From Haloferula sp. BvORR071 (lineage in GTDB: Bacteria; Verrucomicrobiota; Verrucomicrobiia; Verrucomicrobiales; Akkermansiaceae), in contig NZ_BATP01000028.1 of assembly GCF_000739615.1 (NCBI RefSeq), positions 1-64,000 of the forward strand: a stretch of 64,000 bases of DNA. The letters run 5' to 3'. Below are positions 38,707 through 46,816 of the stretch, one piece after another (the first letter of the stretch is position 1; each line of letters begins with the position of its first letter). Below the pieces are notes generated by a model. The model was not told the origin of the DNA and searched no databases. It saw only the letters and a list, made by a program, of their open reading frames with translations. A program made the position numbers and the translations under genes.

Positions 38707-38811
38707 CCTGACTCCAGATTTCCGGTTTCCGGCCCCCCGCCCTAACTTTCCTCCGCGTCCACGACATTTTTCACTTGGAACAACCAGCTTTGTTCCGCAA
38801 AGCTTACTGGC

Positions 38812-39453
38812 ATGACGACCCATGAGGAGGCCGCCGAGCAGTTGCGGGTGATTCGGACCATGATGGAGCGCGCGACGATCTTTCGCGCGTTGTCCGGGGA
38901 AGCCGCCCTGATAGGCGGGGCCATGTCCCTGGCCGCCGGCTGGCTCTCCGAAGGCAAAATCGGATGGCGCTGGGGTAGCGTCTGGCTGATCGGCCTGGGC
39001 GTCGCGATTACCTTCGCGGTCTGGCAACTTCTACGTCTCTCCCGCTCGAACGAGCGTCCCATCTGGTCGCACGGCTTGAAGGTAGCGCTTCGCGGTTCGC
39101 TTCCCTCGCTTATCTCCGGGGGCTTCCTGGGCCTGATCTGCCTGAAGTACGCGGGCCGCGGCCCGGACTCGGTGAATGCGGAGTTCCTAGCCGCCTCCTT
39201 CTGGGTGCTGCACTATGGACTCTCCCTGCTGGCCATCCGGGAATTCGCGCCTCGCTCGATGGTCTGGCTCGGCTCCGCCTTCGTCATCGCTGGCCTGGCC
39301 GGCTTCGCCTGCAGCATCCCGATCCAGTCCGCCTATCCGATGGTCCACCGCCTCGGTGCCTCCGGTTTGATGGCCGCGACATTCGGAGGCTTCCACTTGC
39401 TCTACGGAGCCGCCATTGTCACCACCACACCGCGTGACCGGCCGGGCGCATGA
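38812..39453 (+). CDS. Polytopic membrane protein of unknown function
   Basis: 213 residues with about five or six hydrophobic segments (ALIGGAMSLAAGWL, VWLIGLGVAITFAVWQLL, LISGGFLGLICL, FLAASFWVLHYGLSLLA, SAFVIAGLAGFACSI, ASGLMAATFGGFHLLYG). The N terminus (HEEAAEQLRVIRTMMERATIFRALSGE) resembles small verrucomicrobial membrane proteins encoded with winged-helix regulators. It overlaps the next gene by 4 bases (ATGA), so the two are translationally coupled. Confidence 0.8.
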   Translation: MTTHEEAAEQLRVIRTMMERATIFRALSGEAALIGGAMSLAAGWLSEGKIGWRWGSVWLIGLGVAITFAVWQLLRLSRSNERPIWSHGLKVALRGSLPSLISGGFLGLICLKYAGRGPDSVNAEFLAASFWVLHYGLSLLAIREFAPRSMVWLGSAFVIAGLAGFACSIPIQSAYPMVHRLGASGLMAATFGGFHLLYGAAIVTTTPRDRPGA

Positions 39454-39749
39454 TTGATTTTTCCAAACTCGACAAAACCATCCACGAGAAAGCCCGGCTC
39501 GGCATCATGACCTTGCTGGCCTCGCGCGGGGATCCGTGGCCATTCCAGGACCTCAAGCTCGAGTTGGAAATGAGCGACGGCAATCTCATCACCCACCTCC
39601 GGACCCTCGAGCAGGCCGGCTACCTCACGGGCGAAAAGCTCACCGGCGATGGCCGCCCGCAGACGCTCTACACGCTCACCGCTCCCGGCCGGAAGGCCTT
39701 CGAGGATTACCTCTCCATCCTCGAACAGATCCTCAATCTCGGGAAATGA
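39450..39749 (+). CDS. Winged-helix transcription regulator (MarR/ArsR-like)
   Basis: 99 residues: KLDKTIHEKARLGIMTLLAS, then the recognition helix region LKLELEMSDGNLITHLRTLEQAGYL and the wing LTGDGRPQTLYTLTAPGRKAFEDYL. This matches the short single-domain winged-helix family (HTH_34-like). It overlaps the membrane-protein gene before it and the phosphatase-like gene after it by 4 bases each. It may regulate its own operon. Confidence 0.88.
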   Translation: MIDFSKLDKTIHEKARLGIMTLLASRGDPWPFQDLKLELEMSDGNLITHLRTLEQAGYLTGEKLTGDGRPQTLYTLTAPGRKAFEDYLSILEQILNLGK

Positions 39750-40654
39750 AGCGCCCACCGCTGGCGAAACTGCTGCGCACCGTGGCGGTCGGCGGTTTGC
39801 TCCTCGCTTGGCTCGGCATCATCTGCCGCGGCCGCGATAGCTGGATTGTCCCCGCCGTCATCTACTACGCCACCCCATGGCTCCTGCGGCTCTTCGCGGG
39901 CCTGCTCGCCGTCTTTGCCGTGAAGCACTGGGGCCTGCGCCTGATGGCGGCCACCTGCATCCTCGTTTCCGTGATCGAAGGATGGCACTCCTTCCGCCTC
40001 GATCCCCCGCCCGCTTCCATCCCTGCCGGCACCCTCCAAGCCGCCATCTACAACACCGGCCGCAGCCTGGAGGGAACGCCCGAGGTTTGGCCCGTGATGG
40101 CGGAGACCGACATCACCGCCGTCGTCGAGTCCGGTGACTTCACCGATGAGAAATGGGCCGAATTCACCGCTGCCACCGCCGGCATGGAGTGGCAGAAATT
40201 CAGCGGCACCATGCTCGGCGTGCGTGGCAAGATCCTCTCCCACGAGTCGCTCGGGCTGTGGAACTTCTACAAGTGCTACCGCTGCCGTGTTTCCCTGCCC
40301 GCCCACGGCGAGCTCACGGTGATCGTGGTGGATATCGACTCGCAGCCCTGGCGTCCCCGGGAAAAGACCATGGCCGGCATTCTCGCCGCCGCCAAGGAGG
40401 ACCCGAAGGCCATCGTACTCGGTGACTTCAATACTCCGCCGGAAAACCAATGGTGCCGCAGCTGGCAGCCGACCCTCACTCTCGCGAACAACAGCCCCCA
40501 TCGCGGCTTCCGCGAAACCTGGTGCTATGGCCTTCCCCTCCTCACCCTCGACCAGATCTGGCTCGGCAAGGGGTGGCAAGCCACTTGGACCGAGCACAGC
40601 CAGCACGGCTCCGACCACTCACGGGTGAAGGCACTGCTCGCCCCCGCAAGCTAG
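39746..40654 (+). CDS. Membrane-anchored endonuclease/exonuclease/phosphatase family protein
   Basis: 302 residues from ATG 39746. Two or three N-terminal membrane segments are followed by a soluble domain with VLGDFNTPPE and LTLDQIWLGKG...SDHSRVKALL. These are the GDFN, DxI and SDH motifs of the EEP superfamily. The substrate could be DNA, RNA or phosphoinositide-like; the membrane anchor favours a lipid or envelope-linked one. It is the last gene of a three-gene coupled operon. Confidence 0.85.
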   Translation: MKRPPLAKLLRTVAVGGLLLAWLGIICRGRDSWIVPAVIYYATPWLLRLFAGLLAVFAVKHWGLRLMAATCILVSVIEGWHSFRLDPPPASIPAGTLQAAIYNTGRSLEGTPEVWPVMAETDITAVVESGDFTDEKWAEFTAATAGMEWQKFSGTMLGVRGKILSHESLGLWNFYKCYRCRVSLPAHGELTVIVVDIDSQPWRPREKTMAGILAAAKEDPKAIVLGDFNTPPENQWCRSWQPTLTLANNSPHRGFRETWCYGLPLLTLDQIWLGKGWQATWTEHSQHGSDHSRVKALLAPAS

Positions 40655-40704
40655 TTCTTCCCGCCTTGCATTGACTAACCCGCATCTGGAGGATCACCGC
40701 GAAC

Positions 40705-41637
40705 GTGGAAACCGAGGTCCTTGCCCAATTCCGGAAAACCCGCGAGGCGGCGAGCGAGGAGGAATGCTATCGCCTGCTCTGCGCCCTCCGGCCGGACCAG
40801 CTTGCCGCGGAAGAGCTCGCGGAAATCGTCCGCTATATCGAGTCCCACAAGCAGATCGACACGGACTTTCCGCGGCACGTGAACATCTTCGGCACCGGTG
40901 GAGACGGGACCATCAATCTCTCCTCCATGGCCGCGATCCTCGCCGCGCGCTTCATCTGGGTGGTGAAGATGGGCACGCGTGCGGTGACGGGGAATATCGG
41001 CAGCTCCGACTTCATGGCCGGACTCAGCCAGCACAGGGAGGGCGCCCCGGCCTTCGCGAAGATCCTCGCCGGGGGCCGCTTCCGGTTTTTCCGCCTGAGC
41101 GAGGCGGGATTTGCCTACCGCGAGGAACTCCGCCAAGCGCGCCGCCGGATCCACCGCGAGGGCATCCCGGATCTCTACAAGATCGTCTTCCCTTTCGCCA
41201 ACTACACCAACCCGCTGGTCCAGATCAACGGTGCCGCGAAGGAGATCTACTTCGCGCGCTTCAGCGAACTCTGCGCCGCGCTCGGCAGAACCGCCTGCCT
41301 GGTCCGCTCTGCGGTGGGGGTCGATGAACTGCTGCCGGGTAAGAACCGCATCGCCTTCTTCAACAGCGGAGTGCGGCACTTCGATGCCGAGTTCCTGCTC
41401 CTACCGGAGCATGAGACGGGAGGGCTGGATCGCTTCCGTGAAGCTGGCTCACCCCGCGCTGCAGTGGATCTGTTCCTGGACCTGTTGGAGGGTCGCGCCG
41501 CGCCCTTCCTCCGCGACACCATCCTGCAAAACGCCGCTCTTATCTTGGCCTCTGACTCACTCGCGGGTGGTGCCGAAGCCGGGATCGATGAACTGATGAG
41601 CGGGCATTTTTCCCGGCTCCGCGCCCTTCTCCCATGA
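40705..41637 (+). CDS. TrpD-like (anthranilate phosphoribosyltransferase family) protein
   Basis: 310 residues with a GTG start. The glycosyl-transferase family 3 layout is clear: helical N-terminal domain, NIFGTGGDGTINLSS (PRPP site), KMGTRAVTGNIGSSD where true TrpD has KHGNR...SGSAD, and the TNPLVQINGA...GVDELLPG region. The changes in the anthranilate-site loop make it unclear whether this is real TrpD. No other trp genes are nearby. It overlaps the next gene by 4 bases. Confidence 0.7.
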   Translation: METEVLAQFRKTREAASEEECYRLLCALRPDQLAAEELAEIVRYIESHKQIDTDFPRHVNIFGTGGDGTINLSSMAAILAARFIWVVKMGTRAVTGNIGSSDFMAGLSQHREGAPAFAKILAGGRFRFFRLSEAGFAYREELRQARRRIHREGIPDLYKIVFPFANYTNPLVQINGAAKEIYFARFSELCAALGRTACLVRSAVGVDELLPGKNRIAFFNSGVRHFDAEFLLLPEHETGGLDRFREAGSPRAAVDLFLDLLEGRAAPFLRDTILQNAALILASDSLAGGAEAGIDELMSGHFSRLRALLP

Positions 41638-42659
41638 GTTCCTCCACTCCTTCCTCCAAGCTCGGCAGGCGAGGACTCCGCAATGCCACGATCGTGGCTG
41701 CGGCCATGGCGGCGTTGCTGTTCTTCCTCTACTTCCGCATGGAGAAGTCGCAGCGGGACAACATGGCGGATGAAATCTTCGGCGGTCTGGCCGGGGCGGC
41801 AATCCTCTATGTCGTCTCGGTGGGGGTCGCCTATGCGACCTGGCAATACCGTGAGGCGCTGGAGACGGAGAAGGAGGAGCGCCTGGTGGAGAGGCTCGAT
41901 GCGAAGAACAAGAGCGGCGTGCGCTCCTCCAGCCTCGGTCTACGCTTCGATGAGGTGATCACGGGTATCGCCAGCTCCCCGGAGACCGTCATCGTGGAGA
42001 CTTGGCTGGACGACAGCACCCTCAAGCTGCTCGAACCGGCGATGCTGGAGTCGCTCGGGAAGTCCCGCACGATCCGCGTCTACATCCTCAATCCCTTCTC
42101 ACCCTCCGTCACCCGCCGCGGCCGCGACCGTGAGAATAAGAAAGGACCGGAGGAAAACCGCCAGTCGATCTGCGGCACCTTGGAGTATCTCTCGCGCCTG
42201 GCGGCGAAGGCGCGGCCATCCCCAGCCTTGCTGCCGAAGCCGGGATCGCAGCCCGGCAAGCTGGAGGTCTTCTGCTACGATTCCCTGCCCAGCTTCTCGA
42301 TCTACTCCTGGCACGACCGCGCCTTCGTCGGTTTCCACTTGGAAGGCGTGAAGTCCTCCGAGGGCACCCATCTGGAAGTGGACCTACGTGTCGGCCTGGG
42401 ACCGCAGCTGACCGCGCACATCGCCAATCTCGGGCAGATGCCAAGCCTGGTGCAGATTGACCTGACGCGCCCGATCGAATCGCAGATGGAGACTTTGCGG
42501 CTGGCAGTTCCGGATTGCCCGGTGAGCGATTCGGAGATTGCCGCCGCGTCGCCATCGAAGACCTTCAAGCCGCTGCGCTATCTGGTGCCCTCTACGCTGC
42601 TGGGTATCGCCCTTGGCCTGAAGGCCAAGCGATCCGGCAAGGAAGACGGAGAGGAGTAG
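41634..42659 (+). CDS. Hypothetical membrane protein coupled to the TrpD-like gene
   Basis: 341 residues. Two N-terminal membrane helices (NATIVAAAMAALLFFLYF and FGGLAGAAILYVVSVGVAYA) lead into a coiled, charged linker (REALETEKEERLVERLDAKN). A soluble domain follows with VIVETWLDDSTLKLL, TIRVYILNPFSPS and IYSWHDRAFVGFHLEG. The last part loosely recalls phospholipase D-like effector domains, but no HKD motif is present. Function unknown. The ATGA overlap implies coupled translation with the upstream gene. Confidence 0.75.
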   Translation: MSSSTPSSKLGRRGLRNATIVAAAMAALLFFLYFRMEKSQRDNMADEIFGGLAGAAILYVVSVGVAYATWQYREALETEKEERLVERLDAKNKSGVRSSSLGLRFDEVITGIASSPETVIVETWLDDSTLKLLEPAMLESLGKSRTIRVYILNPFSPSVTRRGRDRENKKGPEENRQSICGTLEYLSRLAAKARPSPALLPKPGSQPGKLEVFCYDSLPSFSIYSWHDRAFVGFHLEGVKSSEGTHLEVDLRVGLGPQLTAHIANLGQMPSLVQIDLTRPIESQMETLRLAVPDCPVSDSEIAAASPSKTFKPLRYLVPSTLLGIALGLKAKRSGKEDGEE

Positions 42660-42718
42660 AGACGCAGAGGCCTGAATCGTTGGTGGTTGTGAGCGCCCGC
42701 TACCGCCGTCCGGGAACC

Positions 42719-43315
42719 TCACGGGGAGATCGGTCGGGGACCTGCCATGGGAAGATCCTTCCTCTTTGCTGCCTCGGCCTCGATGCCGAGAACCTCGCGG
42801 ATCTCGATCGTCCGCCGGCAGCCGCCCATATGTCCGAAGTTTCCAGTCTCGCTGGGGATGCCGGTGAAGCGCAGGACGTAGGATCTCCAGCTCCGCGTGG
42901 TATCCGCCTCCCCGGTAGGCAGCAGCTCACCTAAGTCGATGGCCTGCCACTTCTCGAATCGAGGGAAAATTCCCAAGGTCTTGCGTCCGGTGGCCACCAT
43001 GATCCAGCCGGCTTCAAAGCCGTACAGATATATGCCGCGAGCCTCGACGAGCCGGCCCGGCACGATTTCCCCCGTTGTCGAGCCGATCTGCCGGAGCAGG
43101 CGGCGACCTTCGAGAAGCGAGCCGATGATGAGGGCCAAGATCAAAACCAACATGGTTCCGCACCAAGCGGGCCCCAGAGCCTCCGGCCAGAACCACCCGA
43201 TCACGAAGAAGGGGGACACTCCCGCTAGCACCACGAGAATCGCCATGCCGAGAAATAGAAAGGCGACCCTACGATCCGCGGCTTTTCGTGCTTTCCGGGC
43301 TGAGGCCTTGGTCAT
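42719..43315 (-). CDS. Two-TM membrane protein of unknown function
   Basis: 198 residues from ATG 43315. A basic N terminus (TKASARKARKAADRR) precedes two membrane helices (VAFLFLGMAILVVLAGVSPFFVIG and AWCGTMLVLILALIIGSLL). The soluble C-terminal part has strand-like segments (GRLVEARGIYLYGFEAGWIMVATG). I know no family. It is divergent from dapL with a gap of 125 bases. Confidence 0.7.
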   Translation of the reverse strand: MTKASARKARKAADRRVAFLFLGMAILVVLAGVSPFFVIGWFWPEALGPAWCGTMLVLILALIIGSLLEGRRLLRQIGSTTGEIVPGRLVEARGIYLYGFEAGWIMVATGRKTLGIFPRFEKWQAIDLGELLPTGEADTTRSWRSYVLRFTGIPSETGNFGHMGGCRRTIEIREVLGIEAEAAKRKDLPMAGPRPISP

Positions 43316-43440
43316 GATCTCCGGTTCCGATCCTATCCCAATCTGCCCGCGGGCACAGTCCGATATTTTGGAAAGCACCACCAGCTTCCCGAACGAACGC
43401 CTTGCCCCCACCCCGGCGGCCATCTACACCTCGCCCCGCA

Positions 43441-44673
43441 ATGGCCTCGATCAACTCGAACTTCCTGAAGCTCAAAGCCGGTTACCTGTTCCCTGAAATC
43501 GCCCGCCGGGTGAAAGCCTTCTCGGAAGCGAATCCCGACAAAGCCCCACGCATCATCCGCTGCGGCATCGGTGACGTGACCGAGCCGCTGCCCGCCGCCG
43601 TCCGCGCCGCGATGCACGAGGCGATCGACGAAATGGGCGTCCGCGAGACCTTCAAGGGCTACGGCCCGGAGCAGGGCTACGAGTTCCTGCGCCAGGCCAT
43701 CGTCGACAACGAGTTCGCCGGCCTCGGCATCTCCGCCGATGAGGTCTTCATCTCCGACGGCTCGAAGTGCGACACCGGCAACATCCTCGACATCTTCGGC
43801 AAGGGCAACGTGATCGCCATCACCGATCCGGTCTATCCGGTCTATGTCGACACCAACGTGATGGCCGGCAACACCGGCGACGGGGATGAAAAGGGCGCCT
43901 ACGGCGGCTTGGTCTACCTGCCCTGCAATGCGGACAACGGCTTCGTCGCCGACCTGCCGAAGGAGCGCGTCGATCTCGTCTACCTCTGCTTCCCGAACAA
44001 TCCCACCGGTGCCGTGGCCACCCGCGCGCAACTTGAGGCCTGGGTGAAGTACGCGAAGGAGAACGACACCATCATCTTCTTCGACGCCGCCTATCAGGCC
44101 TTCGTGCAGGACGCTTCCATCCCGAAGTCGATCTTCGAGATCGAAGGCGCGAAGGACGTGGCAATCGAGTTCCGCTCTTTCTCGAAGAATGGCGGCTTCA
44201 CCGGCGTGCGCTGCGCGTATGTGGTGATCCCGAAGAGCGTCACCGGCAAGGACGACCAGGGCAATCGCGTGCCGCTCCACCAACTCTGGAGCCGCCGCCA
44301 CAGCACCAAGTTCAATGGCGCCAGCTATCCCGTGCAGAAGGGTGCCGCCGCAGTCTTCTCCGAGCAGGGCAAGGCCGAGGTCAAGGCGCTGATCGAGCAC
44401 TACATGGGCAATGCCAAGCTGCTGGTGGAAGCCGTGAAGGCAGCCGGCCTGCAGGTCTTCGGCGGCGTGAATGCGCCCTACGTCTGGGTGAGCTGCCCCG
44501 CGGGCCTCAGCTCTTGGGACATGTTCGACAAGATGCTTGGCGAAGCGCAGGTGGTCATCACCCCGGGTGCCGGCTTCGGTGCTGCGGGCGAGGGTTGGTT
44601 CCGCATTTCCGCCTTCAACTCCCGCGCGAACGTCGAGGAAGTCTGCAAGCGGCTTGCCGCGCTGCTGGCGTGA
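43441..44673 (+). CDS. dapL: LL-diaminopimelate aminotransferase
   Basis: 410 residues from ATG 43441. DapL signature stretches are [48 protein letters not shown] and [17 protein letters not shown]. The PLP lysine lies in [15 protein letters not shown] (about residue 247). It converts tetrahydrodipicolinate directly to LL-diaminopimelate in lysine and peptidoglycan synthesis, the route used by Chlamydiae and Verrucomicrobia. Confidence 0.95.
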   Translation: MASINSNFLKLKAGYLFPEIARRVKAFSEANPDKAPRIIRCGIGDVTEPLPAAVRAAMHEAIDEMGVRETFKGYGPEQGYEFLRQAIVDNEFAGLGISADEVFISDGSKCDTGNILDIFGKGNVIAITDPVYPVYVDTNVMAGNTGDGDEKGAYGGLVYLPCNADNGFVADLPKERVDLVYLCFPNNPTGAVATRAQLEAWVKYAKENDTIIFFDAAYQAFVQDASIPKSIFEIEGAKDVAIEFRSFSKNGGFTGVRCAYVVIPKSVTGKDDQGNRVPLHQLWSRRHSTKFNGASYPVQKGAAAVFSEQGKAEVKALIEHYMGNAKLLVEAVKAAGLQVFGGVNAPYVWVSCPAGLSSWDMFDKMLGEAQVVITPGAGFGAAGEGWFRISAFNSRANVEEVCKRLAALLA

Positions 44674-44683
44674 AATGAGGCAG

Positions 44684-44704
44684 GGACCGCTCTCCGGGCG
44701 GTCC
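44684..44704 (+). terminator. Possible weak terminator after dapL
   Basis: 7-bp perfect arms (44684-44690 with 44698-44704) around a 7-base loop just after the dapL stop. No T run follows, so it may only be a 3'-end stabilising hairpin. Confidence 0.35.
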
Positions 44705-44741
44705 GGCTTCTAGCGGCCATATCCAATCAGAAGGTGCCCGC

Positions 44742-45602
44742 GTGACCCGAATGACTCCGGACTCATCCAGCGAAGGAGTTTCCGGCCGGGCCATCCGCGG
44801 GCACCTCGATCTGCGCTGCGAACTGCGAGCGGATGGCACGCCGTATCTCTCGCGCCAATCCTTCCGTGCGCCCATCCATCTCAGCAAACCTCACCTCGAT
44901 GAGTCTGGCGCGCTGCTCGTTCACCTCGTCAATCCCACTGCGGGCTTCTTCGACGGCGACCGCCTCGACCTGCAGGTGGAAGCGGGTCCGGGCGCACGCA
45001 TCGTCTTGAGCACGCCCGGGGCCTCGCGCGTCCACCGTGCCCGCGGCGAGTCTCCCGCGGTCTGCAGCCAGCGCCTCAGCGTGGAGCCGGGTGCTTTCGC
45101 GGAGTGGATCCCGGAGCCCTTCATTCCGCAGGCCGGTGCACGCTACCATCAGCAGACTCGCATCGATCTAGCCGCGGATGCCGGGCTGATCTTCTTCGAA
45201 TGGATCTCCCCCGGCCGCGTGGCCCGCGACGAGATCTTCCAATACGAGAATCTCCGCTGGGAACTGGACCTTCACGTGGCAGGCCAACTCGTCGCTCGCG
45301 AGCGCTACACGCTGGCACCGGATGACCACAGTCTAACGGCCCTGCGCGAGCGCTTTCCCGCAGGCCACTATCTCACCGCCTACGTGGCTGGCATACCCGC
45401 AAATTCTTGGCCCGCCGAATCGCTCGACGCCCTCACCAACGAGCGCGTCTACCTCGGTCATGGTCCTCTTCCAGGTGGCGTTCAGATCATTCGTGCGCTC
45501 TGTGCCGATGCCTTGGCGGCGCGGGAATTGGTCAATACCCTCCGCGGCTTGCTCTATGCTGCGCTAGCGGTTCCGGCCCCGCGACTGGGTCGCTTGATCT
45601 AG
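44742..45602 (+). CDS. ureD: Urease accessory protein UreD
   Basis: 286 residues with a GTG start (an ATG at 44751 is equally possible). UreD motifs seen are GHLDLRCELRADGTPYLSRQSFRAPIHLSK, VHLVNPTAGFFDGDRLDL, VLSTPGASRVHR and EWIPEPFIPQAGARYHQQTRIDL, with FFEWISPGR. UreD binds apo-urease and, with UreF and UreG, guides nickel loading. No urease structural gene or other accessory gene lies in this window. UrtA and a porin follow on the same strand. Confidence 0.93.
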   Translation: MTRMTPDSSSEGVSGRAIRGHLDLRCELRADGTPYLSRQSFRAPIHLSKPHLDESGALLVHLVNPTAGFFDGDRLDLQVEAGPGARIVLSTPGASRVHRARGESPAVCSQRLSVEPGAFAEWIPEPFIPQAGARYHQQTRIDLAADAGLIFFEWISPGRVARDEIFQYENLRWELDLHVAGQLVARERYTLAPDDHSLTALRERFPAGHYLTAYVAGIPANSWPAESLDALTNERVYLGHGPLPGGVQIIRALCADALAARELVNTLRGLLYAALAVPAPRLGRLI

Positions 45603-45765
45603 GCGATCTGGTGACATTTTTGTCAGCCCGCAGAGTCTTTCCTCTGCTTGGGGTCAATAAACTGACCTGCGATGACAAAACATCCGGATATATGAGCTAG
45701 GCTCATCGTCCCGGCTGTTAGGGCGGATTCGGATTCCTGTCATACGCGGTTCATCGGTCAAACCA

Positions 45766-45782
45766 TTGGCCACGTGAATGCT
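45766..45782 (+). promoter_or_regulatory. Possible sigma-54 promoter before the porin gene
   Basis: TTGGC at 45766 and TGCT at 45779 place GG (45768-45769) and GC (45780-45781) ten bases apart, the strict sigma-54 spacing. The middle bases match the consensus poorly. It sits about 50 bases before the porin start, in a setting (urea uptake) often under nitrogen control. Confidence 0.3.
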
Positions 45783-45787
45783 CATGG

Positions 45788-45817
45788 GGTTCTGCGGGCA
45801 AGCCTCCCGCCAGAACC
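45788..45817 (+). other. Hairpin next to the porin start
   Basis: An 11-bp stem with one bulged C (45788-45798 with 45806-45817) and a CAAGCCT loop ends 12 bases before the ATG at 45830, where a ribosome would bind. It may affect translation or message stability. Confidence 0.4.
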
Positions 45818-45829
45818 ATACCGACAACC

Positions 45830-46672
45830 ATGAAGACACCTGTGAATGCCATCCTCAAGAGCGCCCTTCTGGCCAGCGTCCTCGGAGCCTCGGCCTCCCA
45901 TGCGGGGGAAGTAACGACGACCACGACGCCTGCGCCAGCACCGGCTCCCGAGGAAGACTTCTTCTCCGGCACACTCAGCCTCGACCTTAATTCGCACTTC
46001 GTTTCCTACGGCTTGGATGTGTGGGGGGATGGCAATGACCTTGAGGGCCCGACCTTCAACCCCGCCCTTGAGCTCACCTGGCAGTTGCCGGCCAACTTCT
46101 CCTTCATCCTCGGCACCTGGTGGGACGTGAATGGCAAGGTCCCCTCCGCCATCGGCGGCGACCTTCAGGAAATCGATATCTGGGCTGGCCTCGGCTACAA
46201 GTGGGACAAGCTCAGCATCACCGGCCTCTATCAGAACTGGAACTACGGCAGCGGCAACGAACAGATCGTGGACGTCAAGTTCGCCTACGATTGCTTCCTC
46301 AGCCCCTCGCTCCTGATCCACAACCGCGTCGATCCCGGTGCTTCCGGCGGTCACAATGGCACCGTTATCGTCGCCGGTATCTCGCACTCGGTCGACGTCG
46401 GTCCCGTGACCCTCGCCTTCCCGCTGAACGTCGCCTTCTTCACCGATGACGACTTCCACCCGGGCAGCGTCGATTCCGGCCTTGGTTACGGCTCGCTGGG
46501 GATCAATGCCACCCTGCCGCTCACCTTCCTGGGTGACAAGGGCGGCGAGTGGAACATCCACGGCGGCTTCACCTACTACCTCACCGACAACGATGTGGTG
46601 GGCAACCCCCGCTCCGGACGCCCGGATGGTGACTTCTTCACCTCCAACATCGGTATCGGCTGCGCCTTCTAA
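45830..46672 (+). CDS. Outer-membrane beta-barrel (TorF-like putative porin)
   Basis: 280 residues with a signal peptide (KSALLASVLGASASHAGE) and a Pro/Thr/Ala-rich linker. Alternating-strand segments follow: GTLSLDLNSHFVSYGLDVWG, FNPALELTWQLPANFSFILG, WAGLGYKWDKLSITGLYQNW, and a terminal strand ending in aromatic Phe (NIGIGCAF). It resembles the TorF/TIGR02001-like porin group. Its place directly before urtA suggests a channel for urea or a related small solute, by context only. Confidence 0.75.
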   Translation: MKTPVNAILKSALLASVLGASASHAGEVTTTTTPAPAPAPEEDFFSGTLSLDLNSHFVSYGLDVWGDGNDLEGPTFNPALELTWQLPANFSFILGTWWDVNGKVPSAIGGDLQEIDIWAGLGYKWDKLSITGLYQNWNYGSGNEQIVDVKFAYDCFLSPSLLIHNRVDPGASGGHNGTVIVAGISHSVDVGPVTLAFPLNVAFFTDDDFHPGSVDSGLGYGSLGINATLPLTFLGDKGGEWNIHGGFTYYLTDNDVVGNPRSGRPDGDFFTSNIGIGCAF

Positions 46673-46714
46673 GGCGTCCCCCCTTTCCTTGGTATCCATC
46701 GGTTGCTTGCGGGA

Positions 46715-46750
46715 AGGTCCGTTCCAGGTTCCCCCGGGAACGGGCCTTTT
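46715..46750 (+). terminator. Terminator between porin gene and urtA
   Basis: An 11-bp stem with one G-T pair (46715-46725 with 46737-46747) is followed by four Ts. It lies 42 bases after the porin stop, so urtA likely needs its own promoter or read-through. Confidence 0.65.
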
Positions 46751-46816
46751 CGCCGCTGCTTGCACCATTTCTCCCCTCCCCCCTTCTCTAACAACCCAAT
46801 CATCGCCTCAACTCTC

